64,000 bases of DNA from Symbiodinium microadriaticum. Lineage: Eukaryota; Sar; Dinophyceae; Suessiales; Symbiodiniaceae. Positions 33,300-45,078 of the stretch are shown here, piece after piece. The stretch lies in contig LSRX01000541.1 in NCBI GenBank assembly GCA_001939145.1, forward strand, positions 237,942-301,941. Direction: 5' to 3'. How positions within the stretch are numbered: the first letter of the stretch is position 1; every line of letters starts with the position of its first letter. The position numbers and the translations under genes were made by a program. The notes under the pieces were generated by a model, which saw nothing but the letters and a program-made list of their open reading frames with translations, was not told the origin of the DNA and did no database searches.

Positions 33300-34255
33300 A
33301 TGGGGGTTCTGTAGTTTGCAGCGTCTTTGTATGGTTTCATGGGGTTGTGAAAGCGATTGGTTTGATTCTCGAAGGCTCTATAAGATTCTACAAGGGCTTT
33401 ACATGGCTTCATTCAAAGTCAGCAGAGCTTCGGATTGGGACGTGGGTTCTGGCTTCGGGTTTTTGGGGTTTAGGCGCTCAGCAGTTGTTTAAAGGCTGGC
33501 GACTTCCAAAAACGAACCCCGAAAGCTTTGCACCCAACCATGGACTGCTGCAAATATGGAAGCTTCTTCGCTCGGATTCCGCAAAACATCAAGATACCTA
33601 ATCAAAGCTGACCCGGCTTCCGAACAACCACACGAGAGCTAGAAACAAACCTCGCTCGAAACAACCCGTATGAGCCTGAAAATGGGAACGCTGCCGAAGG
33701 AGTTCTTCGATCCTGCTTGATGCCTCTTTGGGGTTGCAGTGGGGCCTGTGTTTTGGTTTCTATGGCGCTTCTTCGTAGGTGGCCAGAAGTACCCAAACCT
33801 TTGCTTGGCCTGCTTGATACACCACTTGTAGGTACCAGCGGCCTTTATGCCTGCACATCCTTAACCCTCTGAAGCCCTCTATACCCCAATATACATACCC
33901 CAAGCCCGAAACCCCCAAACTAAAGACCAGATCAAAGCACCTCATCATCTTCTGCTCATAGGCAGTGAGGCCTCGATATTGGAGCTTCAAGACGATTGTC
34001 GGAGCATGTGGGCAGAGTTTAGGGTTTGGTATTTTTACAAGAGTTTTTTGATTGTTATAGCATTTTCGGGCCTGTAAGGGCGCAGGCCTGCTAATCATTA
34101 CGAACTGTTCAAGTTCAGATCCCTCAAGGGGGTGCGTCTTCTTCAGGGATCTGCGGCAGAAAAGCAACCAACTACCTGTCAGCCGAATGCCCAGCAAGAA
34201 CCTGTGCAAGCCCCGTATATAAACCCACAAGCGCTCCCGAAGCGTTATCAAAGCC
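33300..34255. other. Non-telomeric interval, possible degraded coding
   Basis: About 0.95 kb nearly free of telomere words. The minus strand has a long open frame (33760-34317) whose first 20 or so residues are telomere translation and whose remainder has no recognised domain. A second minus frame over 33602-33840 encodes a Lys/Thr/Pro-rich stretch (YKWCIKQAKQRFGYF) with no match I know. It could be a gene remnant. Confidence 0.3.
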
Positions 34256-35155
34256 GAAACCCAAAACCCTAAACCCAAAACCCTAAACCCCAAACCCCTA
34301 AACCCCCAAACCCCCAAACCCTACGCCCAACCGAAACCCTCAACTTGAAGCTCTCCGAACCATCCCAGGGGGCCCGAAACAGAAGCAGAGAAGAGGAAAG
34401 AAGAGGAGACGGCTCCACCTCGAGCGACTTAAGCAGAATCCGGGCTCACAGCCATCGCCCGAAGGTTTAGGGCTTCGGGCTTAGCGTTTCGGGTTTAGGG
34501 TTTAGAGTTTTGGGTTTAGGGTTTAGGGCATCCCAGAAAACACCCCCAAAATTCGGAAGCCTAAACCCCCCTGAAACCCCACCGTAACAAGAGCACTACA
34601 AGACCCTGCCAAGTCCGAGCTTCATCCTGCAAAGAAGCCCCTAAACCCTGAACCCCAAAAACCCGAAAGCCCTAAAACCCCCAAACCCTAAAACCTCCAA
34701 ACCCTAAAACCTCCAAACCCTAAAATCCCAAACCCTAGAAACCCTAAACAGTCCCTCAAACCTTCAAAGCAATCTTCATCCTTTTACCGGCCCAGTGGCT
34801 TTTCAGTGGTGGGGCCGCCGTCCCATAGCCTCCCAGGGTTTAGGGTTTAGGACTTAGGGTTCAGGATTTAGGGTTTAGGGTTTAGGATTTAGAGTTTCAG
34901 GGTTTAGGGTTTAGAATTTCAGGGTTACACCGGATTGTGGCTTTCGGGTTCTTAGGGTTGCGGTGTTAGGGCTTGGGTGCAGGTTCTACAGTTTCAAGCA
35001 GCTTCAATGCCCTAACCCGTACACCGCTCCGTGGGTGTAGTCTTCTGGGGTCTCGGGCTTAGTGCCAAAACGTGCTGTGGGGCTTCTTTTTGTGAGTCCT
35101 TTTCTCGCCGTGCTTCACGGAGATTCTACGGTTCAGGGTTTAGGGTTTAGGGTTT

Positions 35156-35248
35156 ACCCATAGGCCCCTAAGTAGTTCCTTTCATGGTTTATATTTAGAA
35201 TCCTGTGAGGTAATCCCAAAAACGAACTACTTAGGTGCCTATGGGTAG
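35156..35248. mobile_element. Palindromic element, family N
   Basis: Arms 'acccataggcccctaagtag' and 'ctacttaggtgcctatgggt' are near-perfect reverse complements about 50 bases apart. Single copy in the window. Confidence 0.75.
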
Positions 35249-36080
35249 GGTTACCCCTCCCAACTCGAAGACATCTCCCTGGACTGCTCGAGGATCTTGC
35301 GTCGCAGGGACTGTTGAGAGTGGGAGGGTTTCTCTGAAAGGCTCCGTGAGGGAGGGAAGCTTTGTTGCTTTTAAAAAGACGACCAGCGATCAAACATGAT
35401 AAACGGTTCAGGGTTCAGGGTTTTGGGTTTTGGGTTTACCCTAAACCCTAAACTCTAAAAGACACAACAGCCCCAAAGCCCGGAACCCGGGTCGACGGGT
35501 TAGCGCAAGGAGTTGGAATGGTCTAGGAGTGTCGGGCTTTAGGTGTTTAGGGTTTGAGGACTTAGGAATTCGGGTTTAGAGTTTAGGAACTAGGGTTTCG
35601 GGGTTTAGGAGTTAGGAATTCGGAATTCGCGTTTAGGGTTTAGGGGTTTAGGGTTTAGGAGTGTGGGTGGTGGCCTATGCTAGTGCAAGTCGATTAGACC
35701 CAGAGGCTTGAAGGTACACGGGACACGGTACCCTAAGCTCTGAAGGTTCTTGGGCTGAAGGGTGCTTTTTACCCAGAAATCCCTTTTTGACCATAATCCT
35801 TGGAATACTTTCTCTTACTTGTCCAACATCCTAAGGGAAAGGGTTAACCTTTGGGATTGTATAGGGCTTAAATATTACACTACCCCAAGAAAGTTAAAGG
35901 TTACCTGCGAGCCTAAACCCTAAACCCTAAACCCAAGACCCAAAACCCTAAACCCTAAACTCAAAACCCTAAACCCTAAAACCTAAACTGAATAAGCCTC
36001 CGTTCTGCAGCCTTTCGGTAACAGGATTCCAGCACCCCGAGGTTCACCGGAGAATGCTGTGTAAAGGGAGCCCCTAAAGG

Positions 36081-36138
36081 GACCGGTGCCGTACTATATT
36101 TGGGATCTAAAAAGGGACCCTAACTTAGAGAACTACCC
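36081..36138 (-). mobile_element. MITE family F, partial copy
   Basis: Keeps 'gtgccgtactatatttggga' and 'agggaccctaacttagagaa'. The other arm is missing. Confidence 0.6.
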
Positions 36139-38467
36139 AGATGCATAGATCCTGGAAAAGACTTTTCTCTCCCGACTTTCTTCCGCAGAGCTTCCAAAGT
36201 GTTCTCATTGTCCATGCGCAATACAACATGTTAGCCCTGTACACCCTCTTCAGGGTTTAGGGTCTTGGGGTTTAGGTTAGGGTTTGGAGTTTGGGGGGGT
36301 GCTATACTTCTATTTCTATCTCAAGCTACTGACGAGTTCAAGTCAACCCATGTTTTTTCCTGAAGTCATGCGACTGGCATCACAAGGCCACTCTTACTCA
36401 ATTGAAGTATGAACCGCTTAGGATTTCGGGTTGGGTCCTGCGACCCCACCACAAAGGGACTGAACCCCCTGGCCACAACACTAGGATAAAACACAAAAAG
36501 CCAGAACATGACCTGTACCCTCAGTCCGCCAAACCCGTGAGAGGTAAACCCAAACACAAACTCCGAACACAACTAGCCCCACCGAACTCAAACAAAAAAC
36601 AGCTGCAAACTCGAAAAAATCCTGCACCACTACATGCTCCGTGCTCAATCAAGGCTCCACTTGCCTCCATTCGCTTTGGCTGCCGGTAGCGGATCCTTCT
36701 CGAACGTCTGTGGCCTCGGGTTTAGGGTTTAGGGCTTGAGCGTTTAATTTGGGCTTTGTGTTTAGAGTTTAGGGGTTTAGTAGGGTATAGGGCTTGCGGG
36801 TGCCACTTTCATTCTCGTGGGCTCGAAAGAGTAGGGTTTAGGAAGTTTAGGGCTTAGGGCATGTAAGTGCTGTGGCTTATGGCTATGGCCGTGTTTGCGC
36901 AGTTGCTAGCTAGCTATTCCTACTCATGCGATTATGATCATGCTGATCGTGAATCTTGTGGCCAGGACCTCCAGCCGCAGTGTGGTAACCAGCAATTGAA
37001 TGCGCCGTCATGTGAATCCAAACCCTAACCACTAGTTCAGAACAACTTCCCTCTTGTCAGGTTGATAATATATTTTGGAAGCTTGGGCTAGCGGCGCTAC
37101 TCATGATTGCTGTGAATACTGCTTGCTTCCTCAAAGAAGCTACAGAAGTTGAATAAGGGGTCTGCATGTATGGTCTATAGCGTCGTTTGGGCCTTGCCCC
37201 AAGCCTCAACCCCCAACCCCTGCACCCTGAGCCACGAACATAAGCCGAAAGCGGAAGCCTCTTAGCCTCCAGGTTCCGGGCGTGGCAGTAAAGCCGCCGA
37301 AAGAAGCCATGGCCAATCTCGATGGCACTTGGATTCAGCTACGATGCCCTGGCCTCCAAGTCGAGGAGTCTAGGGGTTTCAGGTAAGGCGATGGCCAAGA
37401 AAGGACAACTAAAGGCGACGTTGCAGTAGAAGGGTCTGGTGGAATATACTACGCAATTACAAAGAATTTACAAATATACTTTGACGAGGGCTGGCGGGAA
37501 ATTGATAGTCTTTGTATAAGGACACTACTACGTCCGTACTAACTATTCGAACCTGACTTCGTGGAGGACACAAAATGGGTTTAGGGTTTAGGATATTTCT
37601 GATTTCAGGCTATTGCGGCTTGAGCGGTTAATGTTATCCTAGAGCCCTAGGGAGACTAATAGTAAATCAGTATCAGGAACGCGAAAACTCATAATGCTTA
37701 AGCAAGACCTATCGACTCTAAATACTAAACCAAAGGGCAATCTTTTGAGAGTGGCCTGAAATTGTAATTGCGGTGGGTTGTACGTAGGGTTTACGTTTGA
37801 GGCCCGGTTTGCCTGCAGGTGCTGTTTCAGTACATGGTTGGGGCGGTAGGACTGCTCCTACAAGCCCTGATGTTGCTTGACTGTGCAAGCCAGGTAAGCC
37901 AAGGACAAATGCTCAGGCTTTCTGGGTCCTTGTTGGATACACTTTTACACTTCTGCTAAAATAAAACTCAATTATAAGGAATAACACTGATCATTTTTGG
38001 TATAGCCCCAACAAGGAACCAGGTTTGAGGCTTCGGGGAGGGTTTGGGGTTCGGGGTGTAGGGTTTGGGGATCGGAATGGCGCCCCAAACCCTGAACCCT
38101 GAACTGGAAAACGTCCTCAACCCTCACCACCGCAAACCCTTGCCTGCTCCACTGGAACCCCTGAACAGGCCGCTACTCACAGGGTCAGAACCTGTTGAAA
38201 CCGAGCGCTGCCTTACGTAGACCGAAAAGCTTGTCCCCTTTCTTTCCCCAAACCCCGCGCCAAACTGAAACACCTCTTGAGTCCCTAAACCCTAAACCCT
38301 AAACCCTGAACCCTAAACCCTAAACCTTAATCCCTGAATCCTAAACCCTAAACCCGGGGACAACCTGGCGATTACTCAAGCCAGCACCTCAAGGTCATTG
38401 CCGGACTTAACTGCCCGAGAAACAAGACAAGAATCCTGAAAGCCCTAAACCCAAAAAAAACCTAGAT

Positions 38468-38590
38468 TAAAGGAAACTACAGGGGAAGAGTTTAGGGTAT
38501 GTGTAGGGCTTCTATAAGGCCTCTAGAAGGTACATGGACCTTCTATAAGGCTCCTATAACGGCAACTACCCACCTGAAAATGCCCTAGAC
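38468..38590 (+). mobile_element. MITE family C, copy 2
   Basis: 'ttaaaggaaactacagggg' on the left, 'ggaccttctataaggctcct' in the centre and 'cccacctgaaaatgccctag' on the right. Confidence 0.8.
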
Positions 38591-38710
38591 TAAACCCAAA
38601 AAACTCTAGACCCTAAACCCAGCGCAAAACACACCTTCTGCCAGGATCCCAGGTATCACACCCTAACCTCCAGAATTGTTCCAGACAAAGCCAGCCAACA
38701 TGGTACCTCC

Positions 38711-38790
38711 ACTTGGAGGCCCAGGGGACCTAATGAGTCGGTGATAAGTAGGGTTATAATTGGGGTATCTCCATCTAGGGTACTTCTAAG
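38711..38790 (+). mobile_element. MITE family A, copy 8 (right arm missing)
   Basis: The left arm and centre are intact ('acttggaggcccaggggac' through 'tccatctagggtacttct'), then the sequence changes to telomere-like filler. Confidence 0.8.
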
Positions 38791-39133
38791 TCCTAAACTC
38801 AGGTGCTATACTCCTAAGGCCCCAAGACTAAGCTGCGTTCCGTAATCCTAAACCCTAGGCTTAGACCCTAAATTCGAAAATAACTTTCAAGACTGGGTCT
38901 AAACATCCCATACACCCTGATGTTGCCAAACTCCGTTAAATTCTCTACAGCAAATATCTTGACGATGGGCCATCTCTTCACCAAAAAATGGCAACCAGCT
39001 TTGAATGAACAGCAAGTGCCTTAAGGAAAGATCAACTCTTAGCTTCAAGAAAGCAAAAGAGCCTTCACGTACAAAAAAAGCCCCAACACTAAACCCTAAA
39101 CCCCAAACCCCGAACCCCTAAACCCGAACTAAA

Positions 39134-39254
39134 TAGGAGCCCAGGTGATTTAGTAAGTAGATTATAAGTAGAGTTGTAATTACCCTAAACGAAGTTACCC
39201 CAATTCTCACCCTACTTATGACCGACTTACTAAGTCCCCTTGGCCTCCAGGTAG
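39134..39254 (-). mobile_element. MITE family A, copy 9 (inverted)
   Basis: Opposite orientation to most copies: the centre reads 'taccctaaacgaagttaccc'. The right terminus is mutated (CCAGGTAG). Confidence 0.8.
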
Positions 39255-39391
39255 GGTCCCAATATAGGTCCCACCCTTATACATGGACCCTACAACGTAC
39301 CCCTGAAATCCTATAGAACCCTTGTATTAATAGGTAGACACCCACAGAAACCCCTGTAGAAACCCTGGGACCCCAAGCCCTAAAATCTTAA

Positions 39392-39418
39392 AGGGGGGCC
39401 TAACTTAGAGAACTACCC
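39392..39418. mobile_element. MITE family F, end fragment
   Basis: Only 'cctaacttagagaactaccc' remains. Confidence 0.5.
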
Positions 39419-39786
39419 TTGCCGCCGCACGGCCATGCAAAACCCAGAGACTCCAAAACCCCTCAGTTCCTGAAGATTAGGGTTTAGGGTTTACGGTTTA
39501 GGGTTGAGGGTTTAGGGAAGATTACGTTAAGTCTTATTAGGGTTCCTACTAAACTTTACAACCATACTAGGAAGCCTAACAAGAATTATGGATACCCTAA
39601 ACCCTGAACACAATTTCTCTAAATCCCTAACCCCTAAACCAACAAAAAATCTACGTGTCCTTAATATAAAGGGGCTAGCAGTCTCTCCACAAGCGCGGCC
39701 GAGCCCACGGAAGCGTTTCGCTTAGCGAGACTCGCCTGGGCTTCGAAAAGTTGTGGGGGTTCTAGGGGGGAATTCCCTTCTCTGAG

Positions 39787-40190
39787 GGCTCCTTAGAAAG
39801 GCTTCTGTAATTGAAGGGTTCCTTTCAAGGGCTCCTTATAATTAAAAAGGCCTCCTTTACGGTTCCTTTTAAGGGCTCCTTATAATTAAAAAGGCCTCCT
39901 TTACGGTTCCTTTTAAGGGCTCCTTATAATTAAAAAGGCCTCTTTTACGGTTCCTTTTAAGGGCTCCTTATAATTAAAAAGGCCTCCTTTACGGTTCCTT
40001 TCAAGGGCTCCTTATAGTTAAAAAGGCCTCTTTGACGGTTCCTTTAAGGGCTCCTTATAATTAAAAAGGCCTCCTTTACGGTTCCTTTTAAGGGGCTCCT
40101 TATAATTAAAGGCCTCTTTTACAGTTCCATTAAAGGGCTCCTTATAATTAAAAAGGCCTCTTTTACGGTTCCTGTAAGGGCTCCTGTAGG
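39787..40190 (+). repeat. 44-bp minisatellite, about 8-9 units
   Basis: Unit of 44 bases containing 'ggctccttataattaaaaag', then 'gcctcctttacggttccttt' and 'taag'. The central units are nearly identical; the outer ones decay into 'ggcttctgtaattgaagggt'-like words. There is no coding and no telomere motif. Confidence 0.92.
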
Positions 40191-41610
40191 CTTCTTAAAG
40201 GTCTTTTTGAAGGGGATCTGTATGGCTTTGCAAGGGCTCTTTTCTTCAGGCTTCTTTAAGGATTTCCTTACACGGGGGTCCGGCGTCCGCTGCTATGAAG
40301 TGACCTATAAGGGATCTTCATGGGTTTAGGGGTTTTGTGGGTTTGCAAGTTCTTAGAGTGTTAGGGCTTCCTTCCAAAGGGTCCATGAAGGGATTTATGA
40401 GGGTTTTGAAGGCTTTGGTGCTTCGCAGCGTTTAGGGTTTAGGGCTTGGGGTTTGGGGTTTAAGGCTTGGGGTTTAGGGTTTAGGGTTGAGGGTTTAGGG
40501 TGTGGGCGGGTATAGGGTTTAGGGCTGAGGAATTAGGGTTGAGGGTTCAAGTGATATGACGAAGCTGAACAGGAAGGGGATACTATCAGGGTTCTTGCAA
40601 GGGTTACTTTCAGGGTTACTACAAGGATTGTGATGAGGGTGATTACGAAGGTCATTATAACCCTAAACCCTGAACCCAAAATCCAAAACCCTACACCCAA
40701 AACCCAAAACCCTAAGTTAGCTGGGTTATTCGCGCTAGGGCTCCGAGCTCAGTGATGCGCGTTGATGCTTTAATTCGTGGTCTTTGCGTATAGCTAGTAA
40801 AAAGCCTAAACCCTAAACCGCTAAACCCCACAACCTTAAACTCTAAACCCTAGACCCTAGACCCCCTAAACCCCTACACCCTCAAGTTTAAACCCTATAG
40901 GCCCTAAACCCCTGAACCCGATTTTTGCTTTGGACTAGGAGGCTTGGGTTTGCGAACAAGGGCTTGGGACTCTTTCCATCTAAGGGTGCTTCGAGTCTTC
41001 TATCAGGGCTGTATGGGTGTTCAGGATTTAGGGTTTAGGGTCTAGGGGTTTAGGCTTTGGGGTCTAGGGTTTAGGGCTTAGGCTTTAGGGGCTCAGTAAG
41101 CCCATTTTTATGAAGGAAGCAAATGATCCAAGGGTTGAGGGGCTTAGGGGGTCGTGTAGAGGTCTTGATGCTGGGAAAGCTTTGGGGTTTATGTGCTAGG
41201 GCCCTAGGGTTTCATCGTCGACAAATTCCGGGTTTGGTTTAGGGTTTAGGGTTTTGGGTTTAGGGTTTAGGGCTTAGGGCTCGGGGTTAGCGCTTTGTTT
41301 TATGGGTGGTTGAGAAGCTGCAGGGCTCTCTGGCTCAACTTGGGCTTGAAGTTGACAGGCAGGATGGGTGACATAAGGAAATGGCTTTGGGCGGGGGTTT
41401 GTTATACATTGGTACAACGGTATACTCTCATGATAACTGTATCCAAAAATCGAAGAGTGCTGGTACTTATTCGGGCTCCTATGCTAGGTAGGCCCTCTTC
41501 GTAAATGCGATCCTCTTAAACCCAATCAGGGAAAGTATAAAACCTTAAACCCTAAACTCCAAACATCCCAGAGGCCTGGCCAGTAAAGTAAAGCTCGATG
41601 ACCCCGGTCG

Positions 41611-41690
41611 TACGGTTGATGATATAAATCCTGCATTACCTATAATAAGGAATATACCATAGTTCCCTAACTTAGGGTCCTTACTTAATC
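41611..41690 (+). mobile_element. MITE family B, copy 6 (right end lost)
   Basis: 'tacggttgatgatataaat' and 'aaggaatataccatagttcc' are intact. The element breaks off after 'agggtccttact'. Confidence 0.78.
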
Positions 41691-42033
41691 AGCATCTAGG
41701 CAGACATTGCTGGGGCCCCCCCGCTAAGATCTGCGACCCTAGGCCCTAAACCGTGAACCCTTAAACTCTAAACAACCCTAAGCCCCACACCCTGAACCCG
41801 AAAACCTGCTCAAATCGCTTGGGGTTTGGCTTGAGTTTATCGGATCCGAGAGTCTCCTCGGGTTGTGGGGTTTAGGGCTTTAGGGCTTTTAAACGCTATG
41901 GGTTTAGGCGTTTAAGGGTTTAGGGGTTTAGGGTTTTCGGGTTTGGGGGTTTAGGCTTTAGGGGTTTAGGCTTTAAGGGTTTAGGGGTTCAGGGTTTAGG
42001 CGTTGTTGGTTCTGGGGCTTCCTCGGGGCCCTA

Positions 42034-42104
42034 AAGAACCTACCTACCTTCTGTTCAAGGACGTGCCAGACTAAGGAGCCCTGGAAAGGCAGGTTCTTCA
42101 GGGT
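42034..42104. mobile_element. Palindromic element, family J, copy 1
   Basis: 'aaagaacctacctacctt' on the left and 'aaaggcaggttcttcagg' on the right. A second copy lies at 43144-43222. Confidence 0.6.
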
Positions 42105-42543
42105 TCAGGTAGAGTTTATACCCAGATCTTCCAACATCCCTTGGCTCAGGAACATAGCATTAAATCACATGAGGGATCCTACTAAGGCTTTGGGTGCCGG
42201 AATGGATGATCCCGAAGGAGGGGTAGTCACGCTTCCGTTCCAAGAGTGCCCGAAACCAAGACATCCTGACACCCTAAGCCCCGAAGGGTTTAGGGTTTAG
42301 GGTTTAGGGCTTAGTGTTTAGGGTTTAGGGTTTGGGGTCAACTCCGCATGCCCAACTCCCCAAACCCTAAATCCACAACACTCTACAATCCTAAGTTTTC
42401 CAGTAAACCGGTTATGAGAAGAGCATCCCTTTTCCTGATATTCGGTGTTAAGAAGGAGACCCTAAATTCCAAAGGGCAACAGCATACTACTGGGGAACCT
42501 CCAATCCTAAAGCCCTCACTCCACCGTGATGACTAGGCCCCTT

Positions 42544-42632
42544 AGGGCTCCAGTTACCTAAATAGTAAATTACTAACCATATATTATGTACCCCAGTAAC
42601 CTACTAGTCAGGTAACTGGAGCCCTGGGCTGC
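42544..42632. mobile_element. Palindromic element, family M
   Basis: Arms 'ggctccagttacctaaatag' and 'tcaggtaactggagccctgg' around an AT-rich centre with 'tagtaaattactaac'. Confidence 0.7.
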
Positions 42633-43143
42633 GCTGAGAGGCTCTTTTGTGTCTTGCCGACGCCAATCGTTACCGACTCCCGGCATCTCCGGGCAGCCCA
42701 GTTTGAAGGCTGGACCAAATGAAGAGTCATCAGTTCCCTAAACCCTAAACCCTAAACCCTATAATCCTAAACCCTAAACCCCAAACCCCAAACCCCAAAC
42801 CCAATAAGCTTCAAACTCTCAGTTTTTCGGTCAGGGTCTCCGACCTGATCAAGAAGCCCTGGCAAACATGACGGTTTAGGGTTTAGGGGTTGTAAATTGC
42901 TCTGTTTGGGCTATTCAACCATCCCATCTATCTCTGACTTGTGACCTATTCCCTGAACTTCTTTGCACCCCGCCGATCTTTCGGTTACGGCACCCTAAAC
43001 CCTCAAAACCCAACCCTAAGCCGCTTGAACCCTCTTTGTCGGAAGTTCTTGGGCTCAAGGGTCCAGATGCAAAAAGCTGTGCTGGGGTCATGCGCGAATG
43101 GCGTGTCGTCGTGTGATGCCGTTAGGCTTTACCTTAACTTTGA

Positions 43144-43222
43144 AGAACCTACCTCTTTAAGGACTTAGATATATAAGGAAATCACAATAAGGAACCCCAA
43201 AAAGGCAGGTTCTTTCGGATCC
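43144..43222. mobile_element. Palindromic element, family J, copy 2
   Basis: 'gaagaacctacctctttaag' and 'aaaaaggcaggttctttcgg', about 75 bases. Confidence 0.6.
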
Positions 43223-43301
43223 AGGTAGGGTTTAAGCCTTGCGGGGTGCTCCTGGAGTGTTTCGGGGCTTCGCGGCCGTGGATACCAGCATTATCTTGAC
43301 A

Positions 43302-43465
43302 TACGGTTGAAGATATAGTAGTATTAGGGTTGATGATATAAAGGGGTTCTAGGGGGTTTACATAGGGGTTTAGGGTTTAGGATTACCCATAATAAGGAAT
43401 ATACCATGCTTCCCAGAGTTTAGGGTTCTTGTAAGGTCATGCCAGGATTTAGATCCTCGACAGTA
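43302..43465 (+). mobile_element. MITE family B, copy 7, split by telomere-like insert
   Basis: The left end 'tacggttgaagatatagt' is followed by a second start 'gggttgatgatataaa', then about 50 bases ending in 'ggggtttagggtttagg'. After that the core resumes at 'attacccataataaggaata' and runs to 'agatcctcgacagta'. Telomere-like DNA therefore sits inside a MITE copy. Confidence 0.7.
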
Positions 43466-43563
43466 AGAATCCGGTCCAGCCCCAATCGCTTGAAGAGACC
43501 GTTCGGGCCATGTTACTCATGACGCGCTCCGCATCTCAAAAACGGTGCTTTCATCGCGAAATA

Positions 43564-43630
43564 TGCGAGTTTCCGAAAATAGGGGGTTACCTTATTTCGG
43601 GGTCCTTATAATAAGGATCCTACCTGGGAC
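43564..43630. mobile_element. MITE-like family O, partial copy
   Basis: 'gagtttccgaaaataggggg' and 'ccttataataaggatcctac', matching 46399-46509. Confidence 0.5.
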
Positions 43631-44512
43631 TCTAATTACCTACAGTTTCTTTTTGTGGGTTCTACCTACTATTTAAGGCGGTTCTAAGATTAGCGCTTAA
43701 ATTGAGTTCCAGGGTTGATAAGGTATATTGGATTAACGGTACGTCTAAATTGTAGGTGTATGAGATATACCTTTTGGGCTTAGGGTTGAATGCATACAGT
43801 AGCACGTTCCTGATTCAGGTTTCTCTACGAGGGTCCAGTGTTTAGCAGGTGGCGGCTGTTTTAGGGTTCTGTGGAGAATCATCAATTTTAGGGTTGGGGG
43901 TTTGGGGCTTCGTCAGAGTTTGGGCTTGGGGCTTATGGTTTAGACTGTTAGGGGTTTAGGGGCTTATGGTTTAGACTGTTAGGGTTTGGGGTTTAGGCGT
44001 TAGGGTTTAGGGTTGTGCAACGCCTTGGGTCTAGAATTTCGGACTTTCGTGCCGGGACTATGCAGATACAACAGCGTCATTTGGAGGTGGGATAGGACAT
44101 GGGCAAGACGATGAAAACAAGAAGTCGGCCACAGCCGGCTGCTGCAGGGACAAATGCCTGCGCAGTCCAAGCATACAGAACATGGCTCATAGCTGCGAGA
44201 TCTCGCAGTACGAGGGAAAAGGGAACACGCCGACAAGCATCGAGCTCTGGACTGAAAATGCAAGCCCCTAAACCCCAGCCGTCCACCCCACATCCGCGTA
44301 CTCTAAACCCTAACCCTCAACCAGGCTAGGACGCCGATGTTTGGTACCTTAAACCTAAAGCTCCACTATGTGCAGCCTGCGCTTAGATCCCTCCTACCGT
44401 GGAGAGCTGAAGGCCTAAGGGCCGTAACTCAGGAAGCCGCATAACCAAAGTAGGGTACCGCTCAGCGCAAGCAACCCAAGCCGTAAAACCTATTCTCCTC
44501 GGCAAGCTTCGC

Positions 44513-44740
44513 GTGCACCAGTTTCTTGAACTGAAGCCAGGAGACGCAAACCACACGGTCTTCATGAAAAGAACCGAAGAGTTCGTGCCTGTGCAGCTTG
44601 ACGAGTTCAGTGTCTGCTTGAACTCAAACCTGTGCTGCGATCGCTTTCAAACGAGTCACGTCGGCAACAGCTGGAGGCTGCGTTCATGCCGACTCACGGA
44701 TAAAGACTGGTCGCACTGGCCCCACAGAAAAGCGCAAAAC
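44513..44740 (+). CDS. Unrecognised fragment
   Basis: Open plus-strand frame of about 75 sensible-looking residues (Cys- and Trp-containing, for example SVCLNSNLCCDRF) in telomere-free DNA. It then runs into C-rich repeats, which give an artificial NPKPLNP tail. No domain is recognised. It could be a decayed exon or chance. Confidence 0.15.
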
Positions 44741-44973
44741 CCTAAACCCCTAAACCCGTAAACCCGTAAACCCTAAAACCCTAAAACCCCTAAACCCCTA
44801 AAACCCCTAAAACCCTAAACCCTAAACCTTAAGCAGCACAAAGAGCAGCAGGGAAGCCGGGGCCGGGTTTGGGGCCCTCAACCCGAACTCCAACCCCTGC
44901 ACTGCCCTACATTCGGGTTTCGGGTTTACTTTAGAGACACTGAACCCAAAGTTGAGGGACCTCCATTCTGAAC

Positions 44974-45078
44974 TAGGGTTGATGAGATAAATCTTCCATT
45001 GCCCATAGTAAGGAATATACCATAATTCCCATAATTTAGTGTCCTTAAGGTGATGCAGGATTTATATCATCAACAGTA
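44974..45078 (+). mobile_element. MITE family B, copy 8
   Basis: 'tagggttgatgagataaat' on the left and 'ggatttatatcatcaacagt' on the right, with core 'aaggaatataccataattcc'. Full length, TA at both ends. Confidence 0.85.

Larger units (their letters stand above)
30690..33300. repeat. Telomere-like mosaic with MITEs and tandem repeats
   Basis: C-rich tracts: 30690-30725, 30835-30865, 31895-31940, 32570-32705. G-rich tracts: 31680-31770, 32110-32215, 33230-33290. A TA run lies at 32820-32848. The interval 31255-31510 contains a single N at 31382 and nothing recognisable. Confidence 0.8.
34255..38000. repeat. Telomere-like mosaic, then unique gene-less DNA
   Basis: C-rich tracts: 34255-34340, 34630-34750, 35435-35455, 35910-35990. 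G-rich tracts: 34460-34530, 34830-34925, 35130-35155, 35530-35665, 36255-36290, 36715-36850. From 36880 to 38000 telomere words are sparse. That part has several 'gctag' and 'atgat' rich words, and I see no gene in it. Confidence 0.75.
38000..42030. repeat. Telomere-like mosaic with minisatellite
   Basis: C-rich tracts: 38085-38110, 38280-38360, 39085-39130, 40655-40715, 40800-40920, 41730-41820. G-rich tracts: 38040-38075, 39475-39515, 40420-40530, 41010-41100, 41225-41290, 41870-42010. Unique intervals 38870-39060 and 41290-41580 show no supported gene. Confidence 0.8.

Noticed and set aside
33760-34317. 185-aa minus-strand open frame as a gene
   Set aside because: Its first part is telomere translation (GFRGLGFRVLG) and the rest shows no domain; kept only as possible degraded coding.
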